A stretch of 64,000 nucleotides of DNA from Bog-532 sp963828445 (GCA_963828445.1 CAWHFP010000001.1:744001-808000); one strand, 5' to 3'; shown: positions 9,477 through 19,045, counted from the first letter of the stretch. Numbers and translations: made by a program. Notes: a model not told the origin generated them from the letters alone.

Positions 9477-10703
9477 GTGCACGCTGCCTCCACCGCCACC
9501 GCCGCCGGCCGGACGGCTGAGGGAACGCGGCCCACGCTCCGATCGCGGGCCGACCGTGCCGCCGTCCCCGGCCTGATCGCTCTGGTCGCGGTGGCCGCGG
9601 AGGTGGCGGCCCGGGTCCTGATCAAGCTGCACGGCAACGTGTCCGGGCTGGCCCTGATCGGTAACGTCTACGGGCATCCCGGGCAGCTGCCGGCCGGGGT
9701 CCGGGTTTTTCACTACGCCGGCTACGACGGCCAGTTCTACTACCGGATGGGCCGGAACCCGGCCAGCCTGCACTGGTCCGCGTACGGCGTGACCCTGGAC
9801 GAGTGGTACCGGCTGGTCCGGATCGGGTACTCGGCCCTGGCCTGGCTGGGCTCGGGCGGCGTGCCCGCGGCCCTGCCCTACGCGCTGGTCATCATCAACG
9901 TGCTGGCCATCGGCGCGATCGGCGCCCTGGGCGGTGCGCTGGCCCAGCAGGCCGGGCGGCACGCGCTGTGGGGCCTGCTGCTGGCCGGGTACTTCGGCTT
10001 CGCCACCAGCGTGGCCCGGGACCTGACCGAGCCGCTGGCCGCGGCCTGCCTGCTGGCCGGGATCCTGGCCTGCCGGCGGCGGCGGTTCACGCTGGCCGCC
10101 GGGCTGTTCGCGGTCGGCGCCCTGACCCGGGAGACCGTGCTGGTGGCCCCGTTCGCGCTGGCCGTCACCCGGCTGGTGGCCCTGGCCCGGCGCCGGGCCC
10201 GGCCCGGGCGGGAGGACCTGGCCTGGATCATCCCCGGCCTGGCCTTCGTGGCCTGGGAGATCGTGCTCAAGCAGGCCACCGGGGTGTTCCCGATCCTGGG
10301 CGACGGCGGCAAGAACGCGGGCACGCCGCTGGTCGCGGGGCTGCGGGCGCTGGCGCACAATGCCGGGCACCCGTTCACGCCGGTCCCCGGCGCGCCCGGC
10401 GCGGTACTCATCTGGGACTTCGAGTTCCTGGCCCTGGCCCTGTTCGCGGTGAGCGCGCTGCTGGCCCTGCGGGCCACCACCGTGCCGGTCTACGAGCGGG
10501 CCGCCTTCGTGCTGTACCTGGTGGAGATCTTCTGCCTGGCCCCGACGAACTGGGACGGCTACGCCGACCTGCGTTCGTTCACCGAGGTCTACCTGCTGGC
10601 GGTGCTGATCCTGTTCGCGGCGCCCCGGCGGCTGTGGTGGTACGCGGCCTGCGCGGCGCCGCTGTTCGTCACCGTGGCCAGCTACCGGACCCAGATCCTT
10701 TAG
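9477..10703 (+). CDS. Polytopic membrane protein, GT-C-like
   Basis: A 408-residue protein with roughly nine to ten hydrophobic segments after an Ala/Arg-rich N-terminus. The motif FHYAGYDGQFYYRMGRNPAS (about residues 76-95) lies in a predicted extracytoplasmic loop, and DLTEPLAAACLLAG and LTRETVLVAPFAL follow, a layout seen in uncharacterised GT-C-type membrane proteins that may transfer sugars from lipid carriers. No function can be assigned. The GTG at 9477 has no ribosome site, but TAGCCT lies about eight bases upstream, consistent with a leaderless mRNA. The stop overlaps that of the convergent membrane-protein gene by four bases. Confidence 0.65.
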   Translation: MHAASTATAAGRTAEGTRPTLRSRADRAAVPGLIALVAVAAEVAARVLIKLHGNVSGLALIGNVYGHPGQLPAGVRVFHYAGYDGQFYYRMGRNPASLHWSAYGVTLDEWYRLVRIGYSALAWLGSGGVPAALPYALVIINVLAIGAIGALGGALAQQAGRHALWGLLLAGYFGFATSVARDLTEPLAAACLLAGILACRRRRFTLAAGLFAVGALTRETVLVAPFALAVTRLVALARRRARPGREDLAWIIPGLAFVAWEIVLKQATGVFPILGDGGKNAGTPLVAGLRALAHNAGHPFTPVPGAPGAVLIWDFEFLALALFAVSALLALRATTVPVYERAAFVLYLVEIFCLAPTNWDGYADLRSFTEVYLLAVLILFAAPRRLWWYAACAAPLFVTVASYRTQIL

Positions 10704-12374
10704 TGGGTGGACTGCCAGTGGTGCAGGGTGGCCAGCAGGTTCTGCCGCCAGACCATGATCGTGTAGGAGCCGGTGCGGTAGGTTGCGGCCGGAGGGCCGA
10801 AGACGGCACGGACCTCGCGGGCCGGGGACCAGTATGAAAAGTAGCCCGGCTGCTGGTCGAGCACGATGAAATTGGCGTCGTGGCTCCGCCAGCCGAACCA
10901 GGAGCGGCTGGCTTCCCACTGGTAGGGCACCAGGCCGCCAAAGTGATCCACCAGCGGGCGGATGACGACCCGGCCACTGCGGTCCAGGGTGACACTGCCC
11001 GCCTGCCAGTAGCCGCTCAGGCCGTGGGTCAGGTGATGGGCGGCCAGCCAGCTGGCCAGCCGCGCGTTGGCGGGCGGGGCGGGCGGCTGGGTGAGCTGGT
11101 ACCCCAGGGCGGCCGCGTACCCGGCCAGCACGGCCAGCAGCGCCGGGGCCACCCATGACCGGGGCCGGGCCAGCCAGGGGCCCAGGGTGCGGCCGGCCAG
11201 GGCGGCCCCGAACGGGAGCACGACCGCGATCTCGCGAGCTGTTCAGCACCCCGGAGGAGAAGCTGCTGGCCAGGTAGAAGACCAGGTTGGCCAGGATGGC
11301 CACGGCCAGCACCTGGTCGATCAGGTCCCGGGCTCCGAACCGGGCCAGGACCACGGCCAGGGCCGCGGCGACCAGGACCAGGCTGACCAGGTGCAGGGCC
11401 GCAAACGCGACCGGGGCCCCGGCGGCGGTGCCCTGGAAGCCGGCTCCGAACACGGTCAGCAGGCTGAGTCCGGTGGTCCTCGCGTGCGCACCCAGCGCGG
11501 ACCAGGTGACGATGTGAAACGGGATCGTGTGCACGGTGTAGCCACCGAGCGCCTTGATCGCGGCGGGGGCCCCGGCCGCGATCCCGCCCGCGGCCAGCGC
11601 CGCCCCGGCCAGCGCCAGCTCTGACCCGATGGCGCCGGGGCCGGACCGGGTCCGCCCGGCGCGGACGGCCCGGACGACGGCGACCGCGGCCAGCGGGCCG
11701 ATGCCCACCACCAGTACCAGGGGGTCGGCGATCACCGCCCAGGCCAGCAACACCCCGGCCAGGACCGGCCGGTACCAGCGGGCCGGGGCATGGTCCAGGA
11801 CCAGCCAGGTGACCAGCATCGGCACGGCGGTGCCGATGTGCCCCACCGACAGCAGCAGCACGAAGATGCCCGCGCCCAGCTGCGGCGCGAGCATGATGCC
11901 GGCCGGCAGCAGGGACCGGGCCAGCCGCTCCCGGGTCCCGGCTCCGCTCGGCCTGGATCCGCGGGCCAGCAGGACGGCCAGCACCAGGGCCAGCGTGTAG
12001 GTCATGGCCGCGGCGATGTGGGGCACGTCCGGCCCGAGCCCGCGTACCCAGCCGACCAGCATGTACTGGGGCAGCTCGGTGGTCCAGAACGACACGTCGG
12101 ACATGTCCCAGCCGTGCAGCAGCAGGTTGCCGTGCAGCATGTCCCAGGCCATCAGGACGATGTTGGCGCCGTCGGAGTTGACCGGGTAGGTGGCCGACAG
12201 GCGGATGAACGCCGCGAACAGGCCGATGGTCAGTAAAGCGGAACCGGCCGCGACTCCCCAGCGGCCGGCCGCCCAGCGGGCCCAGCGGGCCGGGGCCGGG
12301 GGGTCAGCCGGGGCGACGTCGCCCGCCGCTCCCGGCCCGGCCGGGGCGGCCGGACCGGGAGCCGGGCGGGTCAT
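10700..12374 (-). CDS. Polytopic membrane protein, paralogue 1 (apparent frameshift near 11240)
   Basis: The N-terminal part contains WDMLHGNLLLHGWDMSDVSF followed by multiple membrane helices, then loses frame near 11240 after GVLNSSR. The next frame continues with LPFGAALAGRTLGPWLARP and a soluble C-terminal domain ending NLLATLHHWQSTH. The join is confirmed by the intact paralogue at 13410-15089, which reads through the same place (LLSTREISAALPFAAVLAGR). The corrected product is about 557 residues. It resembles GT-C-type membrane enzymes with a C-terminal extracytoplasmic domain; substrate unknown. It lies downstream of the FKBP gene on the same strand and converges with the gene ending at 10703. 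Confidence 0.7.
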
Positions 12375-12389
12375 CGGATTACGGTCCGG

Positions 12390-13349
12390 TCAGCTGGCGG
12401 CGTTCGGGCTGACCGCGCCGACGATGTCGACCACGAAGACCAGGTCGTCGGTGCCCTTGATGCCGGCCTGCGACTGGCCGGTCTTGCCGTAGGCGTCGCC
12501 GGGCGGGATGACCAGCAGGACCCGGCTGCCCACGGTCTGGCCGACCAGGCCGAGGTCCCAGCCCTTGATGACCTGGCTGGGCGTGGCGCCGATCTTGAAG
12601 CTGTAGGGCAGGCTGCGCGACCAGGACGAGTCGAAGACCTTGCCGGTCCGCCAGTTGACCCCCACGTACTGGGCCACCAGGTCCTCGCCCTTGGTCACGG
12701 TGGGGCCAGTGCCCTTGATCATGGTCTTGGTCACCAGCGAGGTCGGCGCGGTGGCGTTCTTCGGGATCGTGATCGTGGGCGCCTTGTTGGCGACGAGCTT
12801 GCTCACCGTGGGCAGGCTGCCGCCGCCACTGTAGGTCTGCGAGCCGGTGGCGCCGACCGTGCCCGAGTTGTACTTCTGGATCAGGTCCAGCACGAACACC
12901 AGCGTGTCGCTGCCGGTCACGCCGAGCTCGGAGTTGCCGCTGGTGCCGTAGCCCTCCTTGGGCGGAATCACGGCCAGGACCCGGCTGCCGACCTTCTTGC
13001 CGGTCACCGCGCTCTGGATACCGGGCAGCAGCGAGGCCGGGAGCACCTGCGGTGAGCTGGAGTAGGTGGAGTCGAGCAGCTTGTTGGTCTTGCCGCTCCA
13101 CACGTAGATGGTGAAGTTGGACAAGAACAGGTCCGACTTCGTAATCGTTGCCCCTTTACCCTGGACGAGGGTCTTGACCGCGAGCGTGCTGCTCGCCTTT
13201 TCCTTGGGGATCGTCACGGTGGGCTTGGCGCCGAAGGACCCCTTGGCGGTCACGGTGCTGTTCGCCGGGGGCGGGGGGGACGAGCCGCAACCGGCCAGGG
13301 CCAGACCGGCGATCAGCGGAACGATAAAGAGGGCAACGATGCGTCGCAT
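12390..13349 (-). CDS. Lipoprotein with two FKBP-type peptidyl-prolyl isomerase domains
   Basis: A 319-residue exported lipoprotein. A signal peptide ends in the lipobox LALAGC, with the lipidated Cys at residue 21. Two FKBP-like domains follow: one around residues 85-170 (SSPQVLPASLLPGIQSAVTG, VLAVIPPKEGYG) and a more typical one around 215-312 (LVAQYVGVNWRTGKVFDSSW, VIKGWDLGLVGQTVGSRVLL, IPPGDAYG). FKBP enzymes isomerise prolyl bonds and would assist folding on the outer face of the membrane. An FKBP gene at this position, between pafA and pafB, is typical of actinobacteria. The first domain is diverged and may not be catalytic. Confidence 0.9.
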   Translation of the reverse strand: MRRIVALFIVPLIAGLALAGCGSSPPPPANSTVTAKGSFGAKPTVTIPKEKASSTLAVKTLVQGKGATITKSDLFLSNFTIYVWSGKTNKLLDSTYSSSPQVLPASLLPGIQSAVTGKKVGSRVLAVIPPKEGYGTSGNSELGVTGSDTLVFVLDLIQKYNSGTVGATGSQTYSGGGSLPTVSKLVANKAPTITIPKNATAPTSLVTKTMIKGTGPTVTKGEDLVAQYVGVNWRTGKVFDSSWSRSLPYSFKIGATPSQVIKGWDLGLVGQTVGSRVLLVIPPGDAYGKTGQSQAGIKGTDDLVFVVDIVGAVSPNAAS

Positions 13350-13409
13350 GGTATTGAAGAACCTCGCAATGGTCGGTTAGAGCGCCGCCAGCCTACTGGG
13401 CGCGCGACC

Positions 13410-15089
13410 CTACCGAATGCCAGCCAGCAGATTCCGGTTCCATACCAAAACCGTGTAGCCATCGGGGTGCAGGGTCCGGGCGGGGTGCCCGAACGCATGC
13501 ACCGCACCCGACCATTCGGCGGTCCAGGCCCCCGGCCGCGCATCGTCCACCACGATAAACGAGGCACGGTACTGCCCGGGATCGTACCAGTCGCTTCGGT
13601 TACCCCAGGTGACCGGGCGAACCAGCTGCCAGCGCCGGTTCAGGGAGATCTGCCGCACGGTGACCCGGCCACCCGCATCGAGCGTGGTGCTGTTGGCCAC
13701 CCAGTAGTCGGTGGACAGGCCCGCTCTCAGGTGATGGGCCACCAGCCAGCTGGCCAGCACCTGGTTGTCCGGGGCCTGGGCGGGCTGGCTGGCGTGGTAG
13801 CCGAGCGCGGCCGCCCCCGCCACCAGCACCAGGGCCAGCGCGGCCAGCCGGGGGGCGGGCCGCGAGCGGAGCCGGGCGCGAGCGGACCGGGCCCGGCGGG
13901 CCAGCAGCGGGCCGGCCAGCTGGCGGCCGGCCAGCACGGCCGCGAACGGCAGCGCGGCCGAGATCTCCCGGGTGCTGAGCAGGTCCTGCGCGTACGGGGT
14001 GAACACGTAGGCGGCCACGTTGACCGCGATGCCCAGGGCCAGGCCGGGCAGCAGCAGGTCGGTGCGTTCTCCCGCCCGCCCGCGACGGCCCAGCCGGGCC
14101 AGGGCCGTGGCGAACGCGACCACGGCCGCGGCCAGCCCGGCCAGGTGCAGCACCGCGAACAGGGTCTCGGGCCAGGACTGACCGGCGGCGAACGACACCC
14201 CGAACAGGGCGGCCAGGCCGCGGGCGGTCAGGCTGGCCACGTGGGGCAGCTCGGCCCAGGTGGTGAGCTGGGTGGCCACCGGCCGGAGCACGTAGCCGCC
14301 GCTGATCCGGATCAGCGCCTCGAACGCCCGCGCCAGCAGGACCGAGGCCACCGCGGCCACGGCCAGGCCGGCTTCGGGAGCCGGGAAGGTGCCGGGCGCG
14401 CGGTGCCGCAGCCGCACCCCGGCGCGGATCCCGCACGCCACCGCCATCGGCACCGCGCCGGTGAGCAGGATCAGGCCGTCGGCCACCTGCCCCCAGGCCA
14501 GCACCAGCGTGACCAGCACCGGCAGCCACCAGCGCCCGGACAGCCGGTCCACCGCCAGCCAGGCCAGCAGCACCGGGATCGCGCTGCCCAGGTGGTCCGG
14601 GGTGAGCAGCAGGGTGGGGCTCTCGATCGCGGCCGGGGCCAGCATGATGGCCAGCACGATCAGCACCCGGACCAGCGCCTCCCGGCCCCGGGCCCGTCCC
14701 TTGGCCAGATAGGCGGCCAGCCCCAGCAGCAGCGTGTAGGTCATGGCCCCGCCCAGGTGGACGAGGCCGGGGCCCAGCCCGTGCACCGCTTCCAGCAGCG
14801 CGTACTGCGCGAGCTCGGTGGACCAGAACGACACGTCGGACATGTGCCAGTGACTCAGCAGCACGTTGCCGTGCAGCATGTCCCAGGCCTGCAGGGCCAC
14901 CGAACCGGCGTCGGACCGGAGCGGCACGGTGCGGGACTGCCGGTAGTAGGCGAAGAACAGCAGCGCGGCGGCCAGGGCGGTGCCCACGATCCCGGCCAGC
15001 CGGGCACCTCCGGTTGCCCGGGATACCGACGGGGCTGGAGGGGTGGATGAGACTTCGGTGACGCGGGTGGACGGCACCGGTCCAGTCAC
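13410..15089 (-). CDS. Polytopic membrane protein, paralogue 2, GT-C-like
   Basis: A 559-residue protein with about ten to eleven membrane helices and a C-terminal soluble domain of about 140 residues. The signature WDMLHGNVLLSHWHMSDVSF near residue 68 and AMTYTLLLGLAAYLAKG are shared almost word for word with paralogue 1, the only other such protein seen here. The conserved D/H-containing first loop and the helix-rich body fit a lipid-carrier-dependent glycosyltransferase or related GT-C enzyme, but no family can be named with certainty. The gene is intact. With the FKBP gene between them, the two copies look like a tandem duplication inserted in the paf locus. Confidence 0.72.
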   Translation of the reverse strand: MTGPVPSTRVTEVSSTPPAPSVSRATGGARLAGIVGTALAAALLFFAYYRQSRTVPLRSDAGSVALQAWDMLHGNVLLSHWHMSDVSFWSTELAQYALLEAVHGLGPGLVHLGGAMTYTLLLGLAAYLAKGRARGREALVRVLIVLAIMLAPAAIESPTLLLTPDHLGSAIPVLLAWLAVDRLSGRWWLPVLVTLVLAWGQVADGLILLTGAVPMAVACGIRAGVRLRHRAPGTFPAPEAGLAVAAVASVLLARAFEALIRISGGYVLRPVATQLTTWAELPHVASLTARGLAALFGVSFAAGQSWPETLFAVLHLAGLAAAVVAFATALARLGRRGRAGERTDLLLPGLALGIAVNVAAYVFTPYAQDLLSTREISAALPFAAVLAGRQLAGPLLARRARSARARLRSRPAPRLAALALVLVAGAAALGYHASQPAQAPDNQVLASWLVAHHLRAGLSTDYWVANSTTLDAGGRVTVRQISLNRRWQLVRPVTWGNRSDWYDPGQYRASFIVVDDARPGAWTAEWSGAVHAFGHPARTLHPDGYTVLVWNRNLLAGIR

Positions 15090-15149
15090 CGTACGTCACC
15101 CCTCAGTCACGGGTAGGCAGCGCCGCCACTATAGCGGCGCGCCCGCCCG

Positions 15150-16508
15150 TCACATGCCGGCGATGAGCTTTTCGACCCGTTCGTCCACCGAGCGGAACGG
15201 GTCCTTGCACAGCACGGTGCGCTGGGCCTGGTCGTTGAGCTTCAGGTGGACCCAGTCCACGGTGAAGTCGCGGCGCCGGTCCTGGGCCCGCCGGATGAAC
15301 TCGCCGCGCAGCCGGGCCCGGGTGGTCTGGGGCGGGATCGACTTGGCCTCGAAGATGTCCAGGTCCCGGGTGGCCCGGTCCACCGCCCCGTTGCGCTGGA
15401 GCAGGTAGTACAGGCCGCGGCTGCGGTGCACGTCGTGGTAGGCCAGGTCGAGCTGGGCCACTCGCGGCGAGGACAGCGGAAGGTCGTGCTTGGCCCGGTA
15501 GCGCTCGATCAGCTGATACTTGGTCACCCAGTCGATCTCCCGGGCCACCTTGTCCAGGTTGCCGCTCTCGATCGAGTCCAGCGCCCGCTCCCACATGGCC
15601 AGCACCCGCTCGGCGGTGGCGTCGGCACCGTTGCGGCCGGTGAACTCCAGCGCCTTGTTCAGGTACTCGCGCTGGATCTCCAGCGCGCTCATCTCCCGGC
15701 CGTTGGCCAGCCGCACCCGGCTGCGGCCGGTCATGTCGTGGCTGACCTCGCGGATGGCCCGGATCGGGTTGTCCAGGGTCAGGTCGCGCATGACCGTGCC
15801 CGCCTCGATCATCCGCAGCACCAGGTCGGTCGCGCCCACCTTGAGCAGCATCGTGGTCTCGCTCATGTTCGAGTCGCCCACGATGACGTGCAGGCGGCGG
15901 AACCGCTCGGCGTCGGCGTGCGGCTCGTCCCGGGTGTTGATGATGGGCCGGGACCGGGTGGTGGCCGAGGACACGCCCTCCCAGATGTGCTCGGCCCGCT
16001 GGCTGACGCAGTAGACGGCACCACGCGGGGTCTGCAGCACCTTGCCCGCCCCGCAGATGACCTGCCGGGTGACCAGGAACGGGATCAGGATGTCGGCCAG
16101 ACGACCGAACTCGCCGTGCCGGCCGACGAGGTAGTTCTCGTGGCAGCCGTACGAGTTGCCGGCCGAGTCGGTGTTGTTCTTGAACAGGTAGATGTCCCCG
16201 GCGATGCCCTCTTCGCGCAGCCGCTTGTCGGCGTCGACGAGCAGGCCCTCCAGGATCCGCTCGCCCGCCTTGTCGTGGGCGATCAGGTCGGTGACGTTGT
16301 CGCACTCCGGTGTGGCGTACTCCGGATGGCTGCCCACGTCCAGGTACAGACGGGCGCCATTGCGCAGGAACACGTTGCTGCTACGGCCCCATGACACCAC
16401 GCGCCGGAAAAGGTAGCGCGCCACCTCGTCCGGGGACAGCCGTCGCTGCCCACGGAACGTGCATGTCACGCCGTATTCGTTCTCGAGCCCGAAGATGCGC
16501 CTGTCCAC
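15150..16508 (-). CDS. pafA: Pup--protein ligase PafA
   Basis: A 452-residue protein that matches Pup ligase end to end. It begins MDRRIFGLENEYGVTC, with Glu9 in the metal-binding strand, and the catalytic Asp57 is in RLYLDVGSHPEYATPE. Later motifs include LFKNNTDSAGNSYGCHENYL and VGDSNMSETTMLLKVG. PafA uses ATP to join the C-terminal Glu of Pup to substrate lysines, marking them for the proteasome. It is of normal length and intact. The gene usually directly upstream (prcA) is replaced here by an aldehyde dehydrogenase, so the proteasome core genes must be elsewhere. About 60 bases separate it from the downstream membrane-protein gene. Confidence 0.97.
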   Translation of the reverse strand: MDRRIFGLENEYGVTCTFRGQRRLSPDEVARYLFRRVVSWGRSSNVFLRNGARLYLDVGSHPEYATPECDNVTDLIAHDKAGERILEGLLVDADKRLREEGIAGDIYLFKNNTDSAGNSYGCHENYLVGRHGEFGRLADILIPFLVTRQVICGAGKVLQTPRGAVYCVSQRAEHIWEGVSSATTRSRPIINTRDEPHADAERFRRLHVIVGDSNMSETTMLLKVGATDLVLRMIEAGTVMRDLTLDNPIRAIREVSHDMTGRSRVRLANGREMSALEIQREYLNKALEFTGRNGADATAERVLAMWERALDSIESGNLDKVAREIDWVTKYQLIERYRAKHDLPLSSPRVAQLDLAYHDVHRSRGLYYLLQRNGAVDRATRDLDIFEAKSIPPQTTRARLRGEFIRRAQDRRRDFTVDWVHLKLNDQAQRTVLCKDPFRSVDERVEKLIAGM

Positions 16509-16594
16509 AGGCTTAGGCTACGTCCCGGCCGGGCCGAGAGCGACACGGGACGCGGTGTCGGGGCCCATTTCCCGCATCAGGCGTCCCGCCCGCC

Positions 16595-18055
16595 TCACCA
16601 TTCAGCGGCGATGTACTTGGTCTCCAGGTACTCGAGCAGGCCGTCGTGACCACCCTCGCGGCCCAGCCCGGACTGCTTGACCCCGCCGAACGGGGCGGCC
16701 GGGTCGGACACCAGCCCGCGGTTGAGGCCGACCATGCCGGTCTCCAGCGCGTCCGACACGCGCAGGCCGCGGCGCAGGTCCTGGGTGTAGACGTAGGACA
16801 CCAGGCCGTACTCGGTGCTGTTGGCCCACTGCACTGCTTCGGCCTCGTCGCTGAACCGGATCACCGGCGCCACCGGGCCGAAGATCTCCTGGCCGGTGAT
16901 CGCGGCCGTGGCCGGCACCTGATCGATGACGGTCGGCTGGTAGAAGTACCCGCGCCGGTCCGGGGCCGAGCCACCCAGCACGACCTTGGCGCCGTCGCCG
17001 GCCACCCCGTCGACCAGCCCGGCCACCTTGCCGCGGGTCTCCTCGTTGACCAGCGGGCCGACGTCAGTGGACTCCTCCAGGCCCGGGCCCAGGGTGAGCT
17101 TCCCGAACCGGTCGGCCAGCCGGGCGGTGAAGTCGGCGGCCACGGCCTCGTGCACGTAGAACCGGTTGGCCGCGGTGCAGGCCTCGCCGCCGTTGCGCAT
17201 CTTGGCGATCATCGCGCCCTCGATAGCGGCGTCCAGGTCGGCGTCGTCGAACACGATGAAGGGCGCGTTGCCGCCCAGTTCCATCGAGCAGCTCAGTACG
17301 GTGTCGGCGCCCTGGCGCAGCAGTTGCCGGCCGATCTCGGTGGACCCGGTGAACGACAGCTTGCGAACTCGCGGGTCGGCCATCATGGCCGCCACCACCG
17401 GGCCCGGCCGCGACGTGGACACCACGTTGACCACCCCGGCCGGCACCCCGGCCTCTTCCAGCAGCGCGGCCAGGGCCAGCGCGGTGAGCGGGGTGTCCTC
17501 GGCCGGCTTGAGCACCACCGAGCAGCCCGCGGCCAGGGCGGGCCCGAGCTTGCGGGTGGCCATCGCGGCCGGGAAGTTCCAGGGCGTGACCAGAAGCGAG
17601 ACCCCGATCGGCTGCCGGGAGACCAGGATCTTGTTGCCCGCGACCGGGGCGGTGGTCAGGTTCCCGTCGATCCGCACGGCCTCTTCGGAGTACCAGCGGA
17701 AGAACTCAGCGGCGTAGGTGACCTCGGCCCGCGCGTCCCGCAGCGACTTGCCGTTCTCGGCCGACATGAGCTTGGCGAACGACTCGGCCCGGGCCGTCAT
17801 CAGGTCGAACGCGCGGCGCAGGCACTCGGCTCGCTGCCGCGGCGGGGTCGCGGCCCATTGGGGCAGGGCCGCGTGGGCTGCGGTCACCGCGGCCAGGCCG
17901 TCCTGCTCGGTGCCGTCGGCCACCTCGGCCAGCACGTCCTCGGTGGCCGGGTCGACCACGGCCAGCCGCTGGTTCTGGCCGCTGGACCACTCACCCCCGA
18001 TCAGCAGTCCGGTGGGCACGTCGAAACCGGTCAGGGCAGCGAGGTCAGCACTCAT
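16595..18055 (-). CDS. NAD(P)-dependent succinate-semialdehyde-type aldehyde dehydrogenase
   Basis: A 486-residue aldehyde dehydrogenase. Visible elements are the cofactor site TPWNFPAAMATRKLGPALAA, the Gly motif SFTGSTEIGRQL, the general base in MELGGNAPFIV and the catalytic Cys in GGEACTAANR, followed by GPVAPV and the C-terminal PFGGVKQSGLGREGG. The SMELGGNAP and GEACTAANR forms are typical of the GabD2 group of succinate-semialdehyde dehydrogenases, which turn succinate semialdehyde into succinate in the GABA shunt. The exact substrate is inferred. The gene is monocistronic in appearance, with hairpins upstream and pafA downstream. Confidence 0.88.
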   Translation of the reverse strand: MSADLAALTGFDVPTGLLIGGEWSSGQNQRLAVVDPATEDVLAEVADGTEQDGLAAVTAAHAALPQWAATPPRQRAECLRRAFDLMTARAESFAKLMSAENGKSLRDARAEVTYAAEFFRWYSEEAVRIDGNLTTAPVAGNKILVSRQPIGVSLLVTPWNFPAAMATRKLGPALAAGCSVVLKPAEDTPLTALALAALLEEAGVPAGVVNVVSTSRPGPVVAAMMADPRVRKLSFTGSTEIGRQLLRQGADTVLSCSMELGGNAPFIVFDDADLDAAIEGAMIAKMRNGGEACTAANRFYVHEAVAADFTARLADRFGKLTLGPGLEESTDVGPLVNEETRGKVAGLVDGVAGDGAKVVLGGSAPDRRGYFYQPTVIDQVPATAAITGQEIFGPVAPVIRFSDEAEAVQWANSTEYGLVSYVYTQDLRRGLRVSDALETGMVGLNRGLVSDPAAPFGGVKQSGLGREGGHDGLLEYLETKYIAAEW

Positions 18056-18080
18056 GGGGCCAGGCTAACCCCGACGGTGT

Positions 18081-18145
18081 TGCCCTCGGGGGCACAGCCC
18101 CCCAGGCCCCCCTACGCAGGCTTCGCCTGCGTTGGCCTTCGGCCA
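18081..18145 (-). terminator. Cluster of short perfect hairpins, probable terminator
   Basis: Immediately after the stop of the minus-strand gene ending at 18146 there are two perfect stem-loops: ACGCAGGC-TTC-GCCTGCGT (18114-18132) and TGGCC-TTC-GGCCA (18133-18145). A GC-rich stem GCCC-TCG-GGGGC follows near 18082. All have TTC/TCG-type tight loops. There is no T-run, as is usual in high-GC actinobacteria, so termination is inferred from position and structure. Confidence 0.5.
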
Positions 18146-18985
18146 TCATTCGCGGTTGAGGTTGACCGGGATCCGGTACGGGGCGGCCGCGTGCTCGATG
18201 AGGCGGTGGGCCAGGATCCCGTTGGGGATCATCTCCAGGTTGACCCAGCGCTGGCCGCGGCCGCGCGGCTTCGGGTGCACGTAGAGCCCGCGGCCGGGAC
18301 CGTGGGCCTTGACCGTGCGAACCTCCGGCCAGGCCAGCCACCAGCTGTTGCGGCCGAGCTGAGGCTGGAAGCCGAGCCCGGCCCGGCTGATGGTCAGCTG
18401 GCCGAACACCACCGGCTGGCCGTGCTCGTAGGCCTCGGTCAGGCCGGGCAGCAGCTTGATCTCCATGACCCGCTCCGCTTCGCGGGCGAACGCGGCCAGG
18501 CCTGCCTGGTACTTGCGGTCGGCTTCGACGGCCAGCTGATCCGGGCCGTCGACGATGCACCGATCCAGGATCAGCGAGTCGTCGCTGGTGTCGTAGGCGA
18601 TCCGCACCGTGGCCGCGTCGGCCCAGCGCAGGATCTTCGGCTCCGGCTCGGTGGCCAGCCGCTGGGCCAGGCCGCCGGGGTACCAGAACAGCCGGTCCCA
18701 CTTCGACCGCGGCGCGAACGCCACCAGCAGCAGCCCGCCCACCGTGACCGCGCCGACCACGATGGCCCACAGCGGGGTGAGGCGGTGCTGCAACTCCGGG
18801 ATCACGATGGCCAGCACGCCCGCCGCGACCAGCATCGACGTGCCGCATCCCCATTGGGTCGAGCGCCGCCGGGCCCGGTAGACACCCTGCGGCGGCCCGC
18901 CCAGGCCGAAGCTCGCCCCCAGCCGGGCGGCCTCGGCGCCCAGTTCCCCCCGGGCAGGGCGCGGCTGTTCCAGCTCACCGGCCAC
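18146..18985 (-). CDS. Hypothetical membrane protein with possible PH-like C-terminal domain
   Basis: A 279-residue protein. After about 45 hydrophilic residues there are two adjacent membrane segments (SMLVAAGVLAIVIPEL and WAIVVGAVTVGGLLLVAFAP). Strands rich in Trp and Arg follow, including ILRWADAATVRIAYD and SWWLAWPEVRTVKAHGPG, which look like a PH-like or DUF6585-like membrane-associated fold. I am not certain of the family. The GTG at 18985 has AGGG about seven bases upstream. It stands alone between the ABC exporter operon and the aldehyde dehydrogenase gene, with terminator-like hairpins after it. Confidence 0.55.
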   Translation of the reverse strand: MAGELEQPRPARGELGAEAARLGASFGLGGPPQGVYRARRRSTQWGCGTSMLVAAGVLAIVIPELQHRLTPLWAIVVGAVTVGGLLLVAFAPRSKWDRLFWYPGGLAQRLATEPEPKILRWADAATVRIAYDTSDDSLILDRCIVDGPDQLAVEADRKYQAGLAAFAREAERVMEIKLLPGLTEAYEHGQPVVFGQLTISRAGLGFQPQLGRNSWWLAWPEVRTVKAHGPGRGLYVHPKPRGRGQRWVNLEMIPNGILAHRLIEHAAAPYRIPVNLNRE

Positions 18986-19045
18986 GGTCAGGCCCTTCGC
19001 GACATTGGTGTCCGGATTAAACCATGTCAGCCAGGCTGGGGGGAT

